The notes: a model not told the origin generated them from the sequence alone. Shown: positions 30,699 to 40,563, numbered from the stretch's first letter. The stretch is 64,000 nucleotides of DNA from Kaistia algarum (GCF_026343945.1 NZ_JAPKNJ010000002.1:868001-932000), one strand, 5' to 3'. Made by a program: numbers and translations.

Positions 30699-32984
30699 AT
30701 GTCCGCAACCACCCTTCCCGCCCCTATCCGCCGCAGGCTGCCGCTCAATCTGATCGGCGGCTGGGAGGTGGGGCTGCTCATCTTCATGACGCTGCTCTAC
30801 ATCGCGGGCGTCTTCATCAACCCGAAATTCTTCGGCCAGACCGACGCCTTCTCGGCGATCCTGCGCGATACGGCGCGCTTCGGCGTCATGGCCGCCGGCA
30901 TGACCTTCGTCATCGTCAACAAGGATCTCGACCTCTCGGTAGGCTCGACCTACGGCCTCGTCGCGACGGTGTTCTCGCTCGCCTTCTCCAGCTCCTACTA
31001 TGATCTCGGCATTGGGCCTTCGCTGATCGCGGCCGTCGCGGCAGGACTGGCGGTCGGCCTCGTCAATGGCTTCTTCGTCACCTATCTGCGCGTGCCGTCC
31101 TTCATCACCACGCTGACCATGCTGTTCATCGGGCGCGGCCTCGTGCTCGGATTGACCGGCGGGAAGACCATATCCTTCAGCGAAAAGGCGGCGAGCAACG
31201 GCGCCTGGTCCTTCTCGATCGGCGAGACCAACGGCCTCGGCTTCAACAATCAGATCCTGATCTTCATCGCCGTCACGATCGTCGGCATGATCGTGCTCGC
31301 CAAGACGCGCTGGGGATACGAGACCTATGCGACCGGCGGCAACGAGCTGGCCGCGACCTATGCCGGCATCCCGACCCGCCGCGTGCGCATTCGCGGCTAC
31401 GTGCTCTCGGCCCTGTCGGCAACGCTCGCCGGCCTGATGGCGGTGGCGCAGGACAAGGGCATCACCTCGCAATATGGCCAGGGCGCGGAACTGATCGTCA
31501 TCGCCTCGGTGATCGTCGGCGGCGCCTCGATCCTGGGTGGCCGGGGACGGCTGCTGGGCGGCGCGCTCGGCGCGGTGCTCGTTACTCTCATCGACAAGGT
31601 GCTGCGCGAAGGCATCCCGATGACGCGCATGGTCAAGGTCGGCAAGGTCGAGATGCCGGTGCAGGGCATGGCGCAATTGCCGCCCGGCGCCGTGCCGGCC
31701 TTTCTCGGACTGATCCTGCTGGTCGCCGTCCTGATCGAGCCCTGGATCATCCGCCGCAACGTCTTCCCCCGCCTCTGGGCGCGGCTCAACGGCCGCCCGC
31801 TGCCGCCGATCATCGAGGTCGGCGGGGTTGCGATCGAGGGCGCGCAGACCAAGGGCTCCTCGGCCTCCGACCGTTCGATGCGGGCGAGCGGGCCAATTGG
31901 CCGCTTCCTGGCCCGCCGCGACGCCGCCGCGATCCTGCTCGCCGTCGCGCTGTGGCTGGTCGGTCTCTATCTGCGGCCCGATTTCTGGGGCTCGATCGAC
32001 AATTCCTTCAACCTGATGCTGTCCTTCACCGAGGTCGGGCTGCTGGCCATCGGCATGACTTATGTCGTCGCGAATGGCGACATCGACCTCTCGGTCGGCT
32101 CGATCCTGGCGCTGTCGGCCGCGACCTGCGCCTTCTTGATGAAGCAGCTCGGCTTCGATCCGTGGACGGCCGTGTTCATCGCGATGCTGGCCGGCGCGGC
32201 CGCTGGCCTTGTCAACGCAGCGCTCACCGTCGGCTTCGGCCTGCCCGCCTTCGTGGCGACGCTCGGCATGTTCTACATGGCGCGCGGCATCGGCGCCTGG
32301 ATGACCGCCGGGCGGCAGCTTTCCTCCTTCCCGGAAGCCTTCAACCTGCTCGGCCGCAAGCTCATCGATATTCTCACTTATTTCGGCATCGACCCTGCCC
32401 CAGGCACCCTCCTCTACGACATCGCGGCGGCTCTGAGCGTGCAGACCATCTTCATGGTCGTCGTCGCCATCCTCGCCGGCATCGTGCTCGCCAAGACGCC
32501 ATTCGGCCAGATGATCTATGCGACCGGAGGCAACCGCCGCGCCTCGGAATATGCCGGCATCAATACGGGGCGCGTGCGCGCGATCAGCCTCGTCTTCTCG
32601 GCGCTGTGCGCGGCATCCGCTGGCGTGATCTATGTGGCGTTCCTGCGCTCGTTCAATCCGTCGGCCGGCCAGCTCCGCGAACTCGATGCCATCGCGGCGG
32701 TGATCATCGGCGGCGGCTCGATCTTCGGCGGCTACGGCACGGTGCTGGGGGCGCTCGCCGGCGCGGCTGTGATCGCCCTGATCCGAGCGCTGCTCTCTCT
32801 CCAGCTGATCCTCTCCAACGGCCAGTCCTTCGTGATGCCGCAGCACTGGGTCAATGTGTTCATCGGCCTGATCCTGATCATCGCGGTGGTCGGCGACATC
32901 TGGCTGCGCCAGAACGACGCCCTCGCCTCCCTTCGCCAGTTTCTCCTGCCGCGCCGCAAGCCCGGAGCCAAGACCCATGCCTGA
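30699..32984 (+). CDS. Double-length (fused) sugar ABC transporter permease
   Basis: A 761-aa protein containing two complete RbsC-type permease domains in tandem. The first half (about residues 20-340) has FGVMAAGMTFVIVNKDLDLSVGS and YATGGNELAATYAGI; the second (about 420-745) repeats the pattern as VGLLAIGMTYVVANGDIDLSVGS and YATGGNRRASEYAGI. A soluble linker of about 70 residues joins them. Normal family members are about 320-340 aa and dimerise. I used the ATG at 30699 (MSATTLPAP). It overlaps the ATPase start by 8 bases. Confidence 0.92.
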   Translation: MSATTLPAPIRRRLPLNLIGGWEVGLLIFMTLLYIAGVFINPKFFGQTDAFSAILRDTARFGVMAAGMTFVIVNKDLDLSVGSTYGLVATVFSLAFSSSYYDLGIGPSLIAAVAAGLAVGLVNGFFVTYLRVPSFITTLTMLFIGRGLVLGLTGGKTISFSEKAASNGAWSFSIGETNGLGFNNQILIFIAVTIVGMIVLAKTRWGYETYATGGNELAATYAGIPTRRVRIRGYVLSALSATLAGLMAVAQDKGITSQYGQGAELIVIASVIVGGASILGGRGRLLGGALGAVLVTLIDKVLREGIPMTRMVKVGKVEMPVQGMAQLPPGAVPAFLGLILLVAVLIEPWIIRRNVFPRLWARLNGRPLPPIIEVGGVAIEGAQTKGSSASDRSMRASGPIGRFLARRDAAAILLAVALWLVGLYLRPDFWGSIDNSFNLMLSFTEVGLLAIGMTYVVANGDIDLSVGSILALSAATCAFLMKQLGFDPWTAVFIAMLAGAAAGLVNAALTVGFGLPAFVATLGMFYMARGIGAWMTAGRQLSSFPEAFNLLGRKLIDILTYFGIDPAPGTLLYDIAAALSVQTIFMVVVAILAGIVLAKTPFGQMIYATGGNRRASEYAGINTGRVRAISLVFSALCAASAGVIYVAFLRSFNPSAGQLRELDAIAAVIIGGGSIFGGYGTVLGALAGAAVIALIRALLSLQLILSNGQSFVMPQHWVNVFIGLILIIAVVGDIWLRQNDALASLRQFLLPRRKPGAKTHA

Positions 32985-33762
32985 AACGACGCCCCTTCTG
33001 ATCGAGATGCGCAACATCTCCAAGGCCTTCGGCCCGGTCCAGGCACTCAACAATGTCAACCTGACGCTGGGGCCCGGCGAAATCCTAGGTCTCGTCGGCG
33101 ACAATTCAGCCGGCAAGTCGACGCTGATGAAGGTGATGACAGGCGCCTATCAACGCGACAGCGGCGACGTGCTGCTCGACGGCAGGCCGACGCATTTCAA
33201 GAGCCCGCATGAGAGCCGCGCCGACGGCATCGAGATGATCTACCAGGACTTCGCGCTCTGCGGGAACATGGACATCGCGCAGAACATCTTCCTCGGCCGC
33301 TGGCCGCGTCGGGGTCTCTTCGTCGACCGTCGTCGGATGTATGCCGAGGCCAATGACGTGCTGAAGCGGCTGAAGGTCGATGTGAACTCGGTGTTCCAGA
33401 AGGTCGAGAGCCTCTCGGGCGGCCGCCAGCAATCCGTCGCGATCGCGAGAGCCATCTCATTCAATCCGCGCGTCGTCGTGCTCGACGAACCGACCGCCAA
33501 TCTCTCGGTCATGGCGACCGACCGCCTGCTGGAGACGATGAGCGAACTGAAGAAGCAGGGCGTCGCGCAGATCATCATCTCGCACCGCCTCACCGACATC
33601 TTCGAGGTCGGCGACCGCATCATGGTGATGAAGCGCGGCCAGGCCGTCGGCGACCGCTACATCGCCCATACGGACGAGGCCGAAGTGTTGGAAATGATCG
33701 TCTCCGGCACGCCGGAGAGCGCGCTCACGGCGGATCAGGCGCTCGCCGCCAAGGCGGCGTGA
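32977..33762 (+). CDS. Sugar ABC transporter ATP-binding protein
   Basis: A 261-aa single-domain ATPase of the sugar importer, as in FrcA, unlike the two-domain RbsA. Walker A reads GDNSAGKST, with DNS replacing the usual ENG; the signature is LSGGRQQSVAIARA, Walker B VVVLDEPTANLS, and the switch His lies in IIISHRLTDIFE. It overlaps the permease stop, so translation is probably coupled. The 3' end lies 10 bases from a convergent transporter gene, with no obvious terminator. Confidence 0.93.
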   Translation: MPETTPLLIEMRNISKAFGPVQALNNVNLTLGPGEILGLVGDNSAGKSTLMKVMTGAYQRDSGDVLLDGRPTHFKSPHESRADGIEMIYQDFALCGNMDIAQNIFLGRWPRRGLFVDRRRMYAEANDVLKRLKVDVNSVFQKVESLSGGRQQSVAIARAISFNPRVVVLDEPTANLSVMATDRLLETMSELKKQGVAQIIISHRLTDIFEVGDRIMVMKRGQAVGDRYIAHTDEAEVLEMIVSGTPESALTADQALAAKAA

Positions 33763-33772
33763 CAGCGGCGCC

Positions 33773-34663
33773 TCAGGCGGACGCGGCGGCGGCGCGCGCC
33801 GCGAGCTTCTGTTCGCGGCGGAAGGAGTAGACGCCAGTCGCCACCACGATCGCCGTGCCGATGAGCATGTAGCGGTCCGGAATGTCGCCGAAGACGAGAT
33901 AGCCGAGCGCGATCGCGAAGATGATCACCGAATAGCGGAACGGCGCGACCACGGCGACGGCGCCATGGCGCATGGCGAGGATGACGCAGCCATAACCGAC
34001 CATGAGCAGGCAGGCCGCGCCCGAGAGGATCAGCCAGTCCTCGCGCGATGGATCGACCCAGGTCTCGGTCAACGACAGCCCCGCGCCCATCACCAGGACG
34101 CCGATTGCCGTCACGGCGGTGATCACGAGCGTGGGAATCCCCGGATGCATCCGCCGTGTCACCAGATCACGCATCGAGATGAAGGCCATGGAGCCGAGCG
34201 CCGCCAGCGAATAGACATCGAAACCGGACAGGCCCGGTCGCATGATGATCATGACGCCGACGAAGCCGACCCCGATCGCCGTCCAGCGCCGCCAGCCGAC
34301 CGTCTCGCCGAGGAACACAGCCGCGGCGGCCGTTGTCATCAGCGGCACGATCTGGTTGACGGCCGAGATGTTGGCGAGCGGCATGTGGAACAGCGCATAG
34401 AGATAAAGCAGCGTCGCGCCGACCTCGCCGATGGTGCGCCACAGCACCATGCGGTCGAGCGCCATGCGCCAATATCGATAGGTCCCCGTCGCCAGCAGCA
34501 CCACGACCATCAGGACGAGCGCGACCAGCCCGCGCATGACCAGGATCTGCCCGGTCGGCAGATGGGCACTGGCGAGCTTGATCAGCGTATCGTTCAGGAT
34601 GAAGACGAAGCTCGACATCATCATCATGATGATGCCGCGCAGATTGGCGGCGAAGGGGGACAT
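33773..34663 (-). CDS. EamA/DMT-family transporter
   Basis: A 296-aa drug/metabolite transporter with ten predicted membrane helices in two EamA repeats (residues about 10-145 and 155-285). Recognisable parts are SFVFILNDTLIKLASAHLPTG, ANISAVNQIVPLMTTAAAAV and the second-repeat FRYSVIIFAIALGYLVFGD. I used the ATG at 34663; a GTG six codons upstream is also possible, and neither has a ribosome site. The substrate is unknown. It is convergent with the sugar ABC operon. Confidence 0.85.
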   Translation of the reverse strand: MSPFAANLRGIIMMMMSSFVFILNDTLIKLASAHLPTGQILVMRGLVALVLMVVVLLATGTYRYWRMALDRMVLWRTIGEVGATLLYLYALFHMPLANISAVNQIVPLMTTAAAAVFLGETVGWRRWTAIGVGFVGVMIIMRPGLSGFDVYSLAALGSMAFISMRDLVTRRMHPGIPTLVITAVTAIGVLVMGAGLSLTETWVDPSREDWLILSGAACLLMVGYGCVILAMRHGAVAVVAPFRYSVIIFAIALGYLVFGDIPDRYMLIGTAIVVATGVYSFRREQKLAARAAAASA

Positions 34664-34817
34664 GAAAGCAGAGGCACGCACGGCGAATCGGCGCCGCGGA
34701 AGACCGGGTCAAAACAGAATGGTCAGGACAAAGGCAGATTGAACAATCGGCAGGCAGGATGCAACCGGCAGACCGAGAATTCGACCCTTCCACGGCTCCA
34801 AAACGCTGGTTGGTTTC

Positions 34818-34838
34818 CCCTCCCCCTTGCGGGGAGGG
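34818..34838. repeat. Single copy of the CCCTCCCC palindrome
   Basis: CCCTCCCC (34818-34825), a CTTGC loop and GGGGAGGG (34831-34838) are followed by TCAGGGTGGAGG. This is the same element, including part of the right flank, as the copy at 17736-17756. It lies in the 300-base gap between moaA and the DMT gene, which otherwise shows no feature. Confidence 0.65.
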
Positions 34839-34963
34839 TCAGGGTGGAGGTCGAGGGCGTGGGACTCGGCGCAGAAAGGGCCGTGCGGACAGCGCGGCCT
34901 CTCCCCAAAATCGAAAGTGACACCGCGCGCCCCACCCCGGAAGGGGGCAGGTGAAGAACGGCC

Positions 34964-35992
34964 CTATCCGCCGGTCATGCTCATATGGCGGCCGAGCGCC
35001 GGGCGCTGGTGGTCGCGGTCGATGATGAAGTCATGGCCCTTGGGCTTCCTCGCGATCGCCTCGTCGATGGCGGCGGCGATGAGTTCGTTGCCTTCCGAGG
35101 CGCGCAGCGGGGCGCGCAGGTCCTTCGCGTCCTCCTGGCCGAGGCACATGAACAGCGTGCCGGTGCAGGTTACGCGGACGCGGTTGCAAGTCTCGCAGAA
35201 ATTATGGGTGAGCGGCGTGATGAAGCCGAGCCGGCCGCCCGTTTCCTCCACCGTGTAATAGCGCGCCGGGCCGCCTGTGCGATGCGCGCTGCCGGTGAGC
35301 GTCCACTTCTCCTCGAGACGGCGCCGAACCAGCGACAGCGGCAGATATTGCTCCGTCCGGTCGCCCTCGATCTCGCCGAGCGGCATGGTCTCGATCAGCG
35401 TCAGCTCCATGCCGAGCCCATGGGCCCAGACCATGAGATCCTCAATCTCGTGTTCGTTCTCGCCCTTGAGCGCGACGGCATTAATCTTGACGGCAATCCC
35501 CGCGGCCTGCGCCGCCTCGATGCCGGCAAGCACCTTCGAGAGATCGCCCCAGCGCGTCAGAGCGCGGAAGCGGTCCGGATCGAGCGTGTCGAGCGAGACA
35601 TTGATGCGCCTCACCCCGGCATCCGCGAGCTCCGCGCTGTAGCGCGAGAGCTGCGAGCCGTTCGTCGTCAGCGTCAATTCCTCCAGCGCACCGGAGACCA
35701 AATGGCGGGACAGCGAGCGGATCAGGCTCATAATGTTGCGGCGGACCAGCGGCTCGCCGCCTGTGAGGCGCAGCTTGCGGACGCCCTTCTCGACGAAGGC
35801 CGTGCAGAGACGGTCCAGTTCTTCCAGCGTCAGCACGTCTCGCTTCGGCAGGAAGGTCATGTCCTCGGCCATGCAATAGACGCAGCGGAAATCGCAGCGA
35901 TCCGTCACGGAGACGCGCAGATAGCGGATCGACCGCCCGAAGGGATCGACCATCGGCGTCGTTGCTGGCTGGACCGCGGTGATTTCGTTCAT
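34964..35992 (-). CDS. moaA: GTP 3',8-cyclase MoaA
   Basis: A 342-aa radical SAM enzyme that starts molybdenum cofactor synthesis by rearranging GTP to 3',8-cyclo-GTP. The SAM cluster cysteines are C33, C37 and C40 (CDFRCVYC), and the C-terminal cluster is [31 protein letters not shown] is the conserved SAM-binding block. The C-terminus ends in MTGG, the double glycine needed for MoaA function in other species. It is a single gene, divergent from the DUF971 gene. Confidence 0.96.
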   Translation of the reverse strand: MNEITAVQPATTPMVDPFGRSIRYLRVSVTDRCDFRCVYCMAEDMTFLPKRDVLTLEELDRLCTAFVEKGVRKLRLTGGEPLVRRNIMSLIRSLSRHLVSGALEELTLTTNGSQLSRYSAELADAGVRRINVSLDTLDPDRFRALTRWGDLSKVLAGIEAAQAAGIAVKINAVALKGENEHEIEDLMVWAHGLGMELTLIETMPLGEIEGDRTEQYLPLSLVRRRLEEKWTLTGSAHRTGGPARYYTVEETGGRLGFITPLTHNFCETCNRVRVTCTGTLFMCLGQEDAKDLRAPLRASEGNELIAAAIDEAIARKPKGHDFIIDRDHQRPALGRHMSMTGG

Positions 35993-36123
35993 GGCTTTTC
36001 CGGAGTCGGAAGCTGCGCGCCTTCCTTATCTAGAGGATCAGGGCGCGACTTCAAAGGCATTGGCTCCCCTGGGCTTGCCGGAGGCGCCGGATCGGCCTAG
36101 CTAGCCGGCAGCAAGGAGCCATC

Positions 36124-36492
36124 ATGTCCGACAATGCCCCCTGGCCGACCGAGATCCGCCTGTCGCCCGATCGGCGTACGCTGACTGTCGCCTTCGATGA
36201 TGGCAGCCGCCATGTGTTCGCCGCCGAGTTCCTGCGCGTCGTCAGCCCTTCGGCCGAGGTGCAGGGCCATAATGCGGCGCAGCGGCAGACCGTGCCCGGC
36301 AAGATCGATGTGGTGATCGAGAAGATCGATCCGGTCGGCAACTACGCCGTCCGGCTGCATTTCGACGACGGCCACCATACCGGCCTCTATTCCTGGATCT
36401 ATCTGGCCGAGATCGGCCGCGATCACAACCGGCTCTGGCAGCGATATCTGGACGAGATCGCTGAGAAGGGGCTGAAGCGCGAGGCCCGCTAG
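36124..36492 (+). CDS. DUF971 (gamma-butyrobetaine hydroxylase-like N-terminal) protein
   Basis: A 122-aa stand-alone DUF971 domain. WPTEIRLSPDRRTLTVAFDDG starts it, and FDDGHHTGLYSWIYL is the most conserved block. In eukaryotes this fold is the N-terminal zinc-binding part of gamma-butyrobetaine hydroxylase; bacterial single-domain versions have been linked to iron-sulfur metabolism, but no firm role can be assigned here. It lies upstream of ku by 63 bases and may share its transcript. Confidence 0.85.
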   Translation: MSDNAPWPTEIRLSPDRRTLTVAFDDGSRHVFAAEFLRVVSPSAEVQGHNAAQRQTVPGKIDVVIEKIDPVGNYAVRLHFDDGHHTGLYSWIYLAEIGRDHNRLWQRYLDEIAEKGLKREAR

Positions 36493-36555
36493 AGGCGGCG
36501 CGGAACCCAGAAGCCTTGGCGCCGTTGATCTTGTTCCGCACCAGGGGACCTCGCC

Positions 36556-37479
36556 ATGCCGCGCAGCAGCCGACCGCGTCAGACCGCCAGCGACAAGACC
36601 GCCAAGCCGTCCTCGTCGGGCGGTCCTCGGCCGATCTGGACCGGCACGCTGCGCCTCTCGCTCGTCTCGGTTCCCGTCATCCTCGTGCCGGCGACGCAAT
36701 CCTCCTCCCATCTGGCGCTGCACCAGATCCACGGGCCAAGCGGCAAGCGAATTCGCTATGACAAGGTGGCACCGGGCGTCGGGTCGGTCGATGCGGACGA
36801 TATCGAGAAGGCCGTCGAGGTCGGACGCGACCGCTATGTTGTGCTCAGCGACGCGGAGCTTGATTCCCTGAAGATCGAGGCGAAGCGGACGCTGGACCTT
36901 GTGCAGTTCGTGAAAGAGGGTGAGATCGATCCGATCTGGTTCGAGCGGCCCTATTATCTTCTGCCGGATGGCGGCGATGCCGAGGAACCTTATGGCGTGA
37001 TCCGCGATGCGCTTCGCAAGAGCGGCAAGGTTGGCATCGGCCAGTTCGTCATGCGCAACCGCGACTATGTCGCCGCGCTGAAGCCCTGCGGCGACGGCAT
37101 GATGCTGGAGACGCTGCGCTTCGCCGACGAGGTCAAGGATGCGAGCCGCATCTTCGAGCCGATAAAGCGATTCAAGGCTGACCCAGAACTGCTTGACCTC
37201 GCTGGCGAATTGATCTCGCGCAAGACGGCCGATTTCAACCCCGACGCCTTTCACGACCGCTATGCCGAAGCGTTGAAAGCGCTGGTCGAGGCGAAGGCCA
37301 AGCATGAGCGCTTCGTCGAGGTCGAGGACGAGGAGCTGCCGAGCGGCGGCGCCAAGGTCATCGATCTGGTCGAGGCGCTCAAGCGCAGCGTTCGCGCCGC
37401 TTCGGGCGATGAGAAGGCGTCCGAGCCGAAAGCGGAGAGCCCGAAGCCGGCCCGTGCGCGCAAGGCGAAGGCCAGCTAG
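36556..37479 (+). CDS. ku: Non-homologous end joining protein Ku
   Basis: A 307-aa bacterial Ku that forms a homodimeric ring on double-strand DNA ends and recruits LigD. The core begins at WTGTLRLSLVSVPVILVPATQ and continues through RYDKVAPG, YVVLSDAELDSL and DPIWFERPYYLLPD to about residue 255. The C-terminal tail (from 270) is rich in Lys, Ala and Pro, as usual for the DNA- or LigD-interacting extension. It lies 2 bases before ligD. Confidence 0.95.
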   Translation: MPRSSRPRQTASDKTAKPSSSGGPRPIWTGTLRLSLVSVPVILVPATQSSSHLALHQIHGPSGKRIRYDKVAPGVGSVDADDIEKAVEVGRDRYVVLSDAELDSLKIEAKRTLDLVQFVKEGEIDPIWFERPYYLLPDGGDAEEPYGVIRDALRKSGKVGIGQFVMRNRDYVAALKPCGDGMMLETLRFADEVKDASRIFEPIKRFKADPELLDLAGELISRKTADFNPDAFHDRYAEALKALVEAKAKHERFVEVEDEELPSGGAKVIDLVEALKRSVRAASGDEKASEPKAESPKPARARKAKAS

Positions 37480-37481
37480 CC

Positions 37482-40019
37482 ATGGCCCCCGCCCCGCGCA
37501 ACGAAGCCGATCTCTCCGTCTACCGCCAGAAGCGCGACTTCTCGAAGACCTCGGAGCCGGGCGGCGACAGCGCCGGAACGCCGGGGCATCGCTTCGTCGT
37601 GCAGAAACATGATGCGACGCGGCTGCATTATGATTTCCGCCTCGAACTGGACGGGGTTCTGAAGAGCTGGGCGGTGACGCGCGGACCGAGCCTCGACCCG
37701 TCCGAGAAGCGCCTTGCCGTGCGCACGGAGGATCACCCGGTCGACTATGCCGCCTTCGAGGGCGTCATCCCGGAGGGCCAATATGGCGCCGGCACCGTCA
37801 TCGTCTGGGATCATGGCGACTGGGAGCCAGTCGGCGACCCGCATGAGGGGCTGGCCGATGGCAAGCTGACCTTCCTTCTCTATGGCGAGCGGATGAAGGG
37901 CGAATGGGCGCTCATCCGCATGCGCGGCGGCAAGAGCCGGGCCGACGCCAAGCGCGAGAACTGGCTGCTGATCAAGGCGGACGACGCCGAGGCGAACCGC
38001 GAGGCCGACATTCTCGATGCCGTCACCAGCGTCAACAGCGGCCGCGACCTCGCCAAGGTGACGGAGGATGCCAAGCATGGCGATGCAGCAATCTATGGCA
38101 AGCCGACGAAGCGGCCCGGCAAACCCGCAGCCGCGCAGGCCATCCCTTCCCGGTCGAGAAAGGCCAACCTCCCCGATTTCGTCGAGCCGCAGCTTTGCGC
38201 CCTCGTTGAGGACGTGCCGAAGGGCGACGATTGGCTCTATGAGATCAAATTCGACGGCTACAGGGCGATCGTCGCGGCCGATGGCGACGCTGTGCGCATA
38301 TCGACGCGGAACGGGCTCGACTGGACCGACCGCTTCGCGCCGCTCGCCCGCGCCGTCGGTTCGCTCGGACTGAGCTCGGTTCTCATCGACGGCGAGATCG
38401 TCGTTCTCGACAATAATGGCGTTTCCGATTTCGGCGCGCTGCAGAATGCGATCGAGGAAGGCGGCGGAAGGCCCGTGCTCTTCGCCTTCGACTTCCTCGT
38501 CGAGAACGGCCAATCGATCGCCGATCGCCCGCTGACCGAGCGCAAGGCCCGGCTGGCGGCGCTGCTGAAAGCGGCGCCGAAGCAGGATCGCGTCTTCTTC
38601 AGCGACCATGTCGAAGGCGATGGCGCCGCCATGCTCGGCTCGCTCTGCGAGAAGGGATTCGAAGGCATCATCGCCAAGCGCGCCGATGCCCCCTACCGGC
38701 CGGGGCGGCGGGACTGGCTGAAGATCAAATGCGGCCACCAACAGGAATTCGTCATCGCCGGTACCTCGCCTTCAACGCGTGGCCGGCCTTTCGCCTCGCT
38801 ATTGCTCGGCGTGCAGGAGAAGGATGGGCTGCGCTATGCCGGGCGCGTCGGCAGCGGCCTTTCCGGCGCCGAACTGGATCGGCTGGAGGCCAGTTTCGCC
38901 AAGCTTCAGCGCAAGACCTCGCCCTTCGTCGGCGAGGTGCCGCGCGAGATCGCCCGCGATGCGCGATGGCTGAAGCCTGAACTCGTAGCCGAGATCGCCT
39001 TTGCCGGCTGGACGCGCGACAATCTGGTAAGACAGGGTCGTTTCCTGGCGCTGCGATCCGACAAGGCCGCCGACAAGATCGTCATCGAAAAGCCGGCCAA
39101 GATCGCGACGAAGGACAAGACCGAGGAGCGGGAGACGCCGCCGATGAATGTCCGCCTCACCCATCCCGAGCGCGTGCTCTATCCGGACGAGAACATCACC
39201 AAGGCCGATCTCGCCGCCTATCTCCAGGCTGTGGGTCCGAAGATGCTGCCGCATGTCGAGCGGCGCATATTGAGCCTGGTGCGCTGCCCCGACGGGGCCG
39301 AGAAGGCCTGCTTCTTCCAGAAGCACGCCTCGCGCGGCATGCCGGAGGCATTTCACGAAATCCCGGTTTCCGAGAAGGATGGCGGCAAGGAGGATTATCT
39401 CTATGTCGACACGGTCGACGGCCTCGTCTCGGCGGCGCAGATCGGCGGACTGGAGCTCCATATCTGGGGCTCGCACATCGACACAATCGAGCAGCCCGAC
39501 CGCATCGTCTTCGATTTCGATCCCGACGAGAGCGTCGCCTTCGAGGAGGTGAGACAAGCGGCGGTGACGATGCGCGAGGCGCTGGACGCGCTGGGCCTCA
39601 AGAGCTTTCCATTGCTCACCGGCGGCAAGGGCATCCATGTCGTCGTGCCGATCCTGCCCGAAATGGAATGGCCGGCAGTGAAGGGCTTCGCCCGCGCGCT
39701 GGCCGAGCACTTTGCCACCAATGAGCCGAACCGCTATGTCGCGACGATGAGCAAGGCCCGGCGCAAGGGCAAGATCTTCATCGACCATTTCCGCAACGAA
39801 CGCGGCTCGACTGCCATCGCCCCCTTCTCGCCCCGCGCCCGCGCCGGAGCGCCGGTCGCCTGGCCGGTTGCCTGGGACGCCCTTCCCGGCTTCAAGGCGG
39901 CGAATGCCGTGACGATCGCGAACCATGAGCAGCAGGATACGGACGGCTGGAAGGGCTATTTCGACGTCCGGCAGAAACTGACCGCGACGATGCTGAAGGC
40001 GCTGGGGGTCAAAGAGTAG
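37482..40019 (+). CDS. ligD: Multifunctional NHEJ DNA ligase LigD
   Basis: An 845-aa repair enzyme with three domains. The first is a 3'-phosphoesterase (about residues 35-160; FVVQKHDATRLHYDFRLE). The second is an ATP-dependent ligase (about 225-515) with the adenylated lysine K256 in EIKFDGYRA and EGIIAKRADAPYRPG. The third is an archaeo-eukaryotic primase-type polymerase (about 550-845; VRCPDGAEKACFFQKH, IVFDFDPDE with the catalytic Asp pair, GGKGIHVVVPI). The order PE-Lig-Pol is as in Pseudomonas. It forms an operon with ku and overlaps the convergent kptA by 11 bases. Confidence 0.96.
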   Translation: MAPAPRNEADLSVYRQKRDFSKTSEPGGDSAGTPGHRFVVQKHDATRLHYDFRLELDGVLKSWAVTRGPSLDPSEKRLAVRTEDHPVDYAAFEGVIPEGQYGAGTVIVWDHGDWEPVGDPHEGLADGKLTFLLYGERMKGEWALIRMRGGKSRADAKRENWLLIKADDAEANREADILDAVTSVNSGRDLAKVTEDAKHGDAAIYGKPTKRPGKPAAAQAIPSRSRKANLPDFVEPQLCALVEDVPKGDDWLYEIKFDGYRAIVAADGDAVRISTRNGLDWTDRFAPLARAVGSLGLSSVLIDGEIVVLDNNGVSDFGALQNAIEEGGGRPVLFAFDFLVENGQSIADRPLTERKARLAALLKAAPKQDRVFFSDHVEGDGAAMLGSLCEKGFEGIIAKRADAPYRPGRRDWLKIKCGHQQEFVIAGTSPSTRGRPFASLLLGVQEKDGLRYAGRVGSGLSGAELDRLEASFAKLQRKTSPFVGEVPREIARDARWLKPELVAEIAFAGWTRDNLVRQGRFLALRSDKAADKIVIEKPAKIATKDKTEERETPPMNVRLTHPERVLYPDENITKADLAAYLQAVGPKMLPHVERRILSLVRCPDGAEKACFFQKHASRGMPEAFHEIPVSEKDGGKEDYLYVDTVDGLVSAAQIGGLELHIWGSHIDTIEQPDRIVFDFDPDESVAFEEVRQAAVTMREALDALGLKSFPLLTGGKGIHVVVPILPEMEWPAVKGFARALAEHFATNEPNRYVATMSKARRKGKIFIDHFRNERGSTAIAPFSPRARAGAPVAWPVAWDALPGFKAANAVTIANHEQQDTDGWKGYFDVRQKLTATMLKALGVKE

Positions 40020-40563
40020 ACGGCGGCGGGGTCAGGAAACCCGGCGGTACGTTGTCGGTCAGCCAGACGCCATTGTCGGCGAGATAGAATCGAAAGCCGG
40101 CCTCGTACATGCGCCGTGCTGCAATCACGAGGACGACGGGTTTGCCGTGGCGCTGGCCGACCTTTGTGGCCGTCGTCTCCTCGGCCGAGAGGTGGACCTG
40201 CTGGCGTGACTGAGGCTTCAGGCCTTCGGAGAGGATGGAATCAAGGAATCGCGTTGCCGTGCCGTGAAACAGGGTTTCCGGCGGCTCCTTCGGCGCTAGA
40301 CCGAGCTCGACAGGGACGGAATGGCCTTGCGCCGCTCGTATCTTCAATCCGTCTGCCGAGATCGAGAAACGCTTCTTGTCGCTGGTCTCGACGACCTGAC
40401 GCAGTTCGTCTCGATCGAACGACGTTCCCGTCTCCCAGCTCTTTGCAATGAGTTCGTCAATATCAGCCCAACCGTCCGCCGACAGGATCAGCCCGATGGA
40501 GTCGGGCTTGTGACGCAGCACGAAGCTCAGATATTTGCTCAATTGGATGGTGTTGATCGGCAC
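40009..40563 (-). CDS. kptA: RNA 2'-phosphotransferase (Tpt1/KptA family)
   Basis: A 184-aa enzyme of the Tpt1/KptA family, which uses NAD+ to remove a 2'-phosphate from RNA, giving ADP-ribose cyclic phosphate. Family motifs are SKYLSFVLRHKP (Arg-His), RAAQGHS, LFHGT and VHLSAE. I chose the GTG at 40563 because it gives the family length; the open frame runs upstream without similarity and into the neighbouring gene. Bacteria lack the yeast tRNA-splicing substrate, so its cellular role is open. It is convergent with ligD. Confidence 0.88.
   Translation of the reverse strand: MPINTIQLSKYLSFVLRHKPDSIGLILSADGWADIDELIAKSWETGTSFDRDELRQVVETSDKKRFSISADGLKIRAAQGHSVPVELGLAPKEPPETLFHGTATRFLDSILSEGLKPQSRQQVHLSAEETTATKVGQRHGKPVVLVIAARRMYEAGFRFYLADNGVWLTDNVPPGFLTPPPSTL

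Noticed and set aside
30402..33116. 904-codon open frame on the minus strand
   Set aside because: It is antisense to the fused permease gene; its Asp/Arg/His-rich composition is the mirror of hydrophobic codons rather than a real protein.
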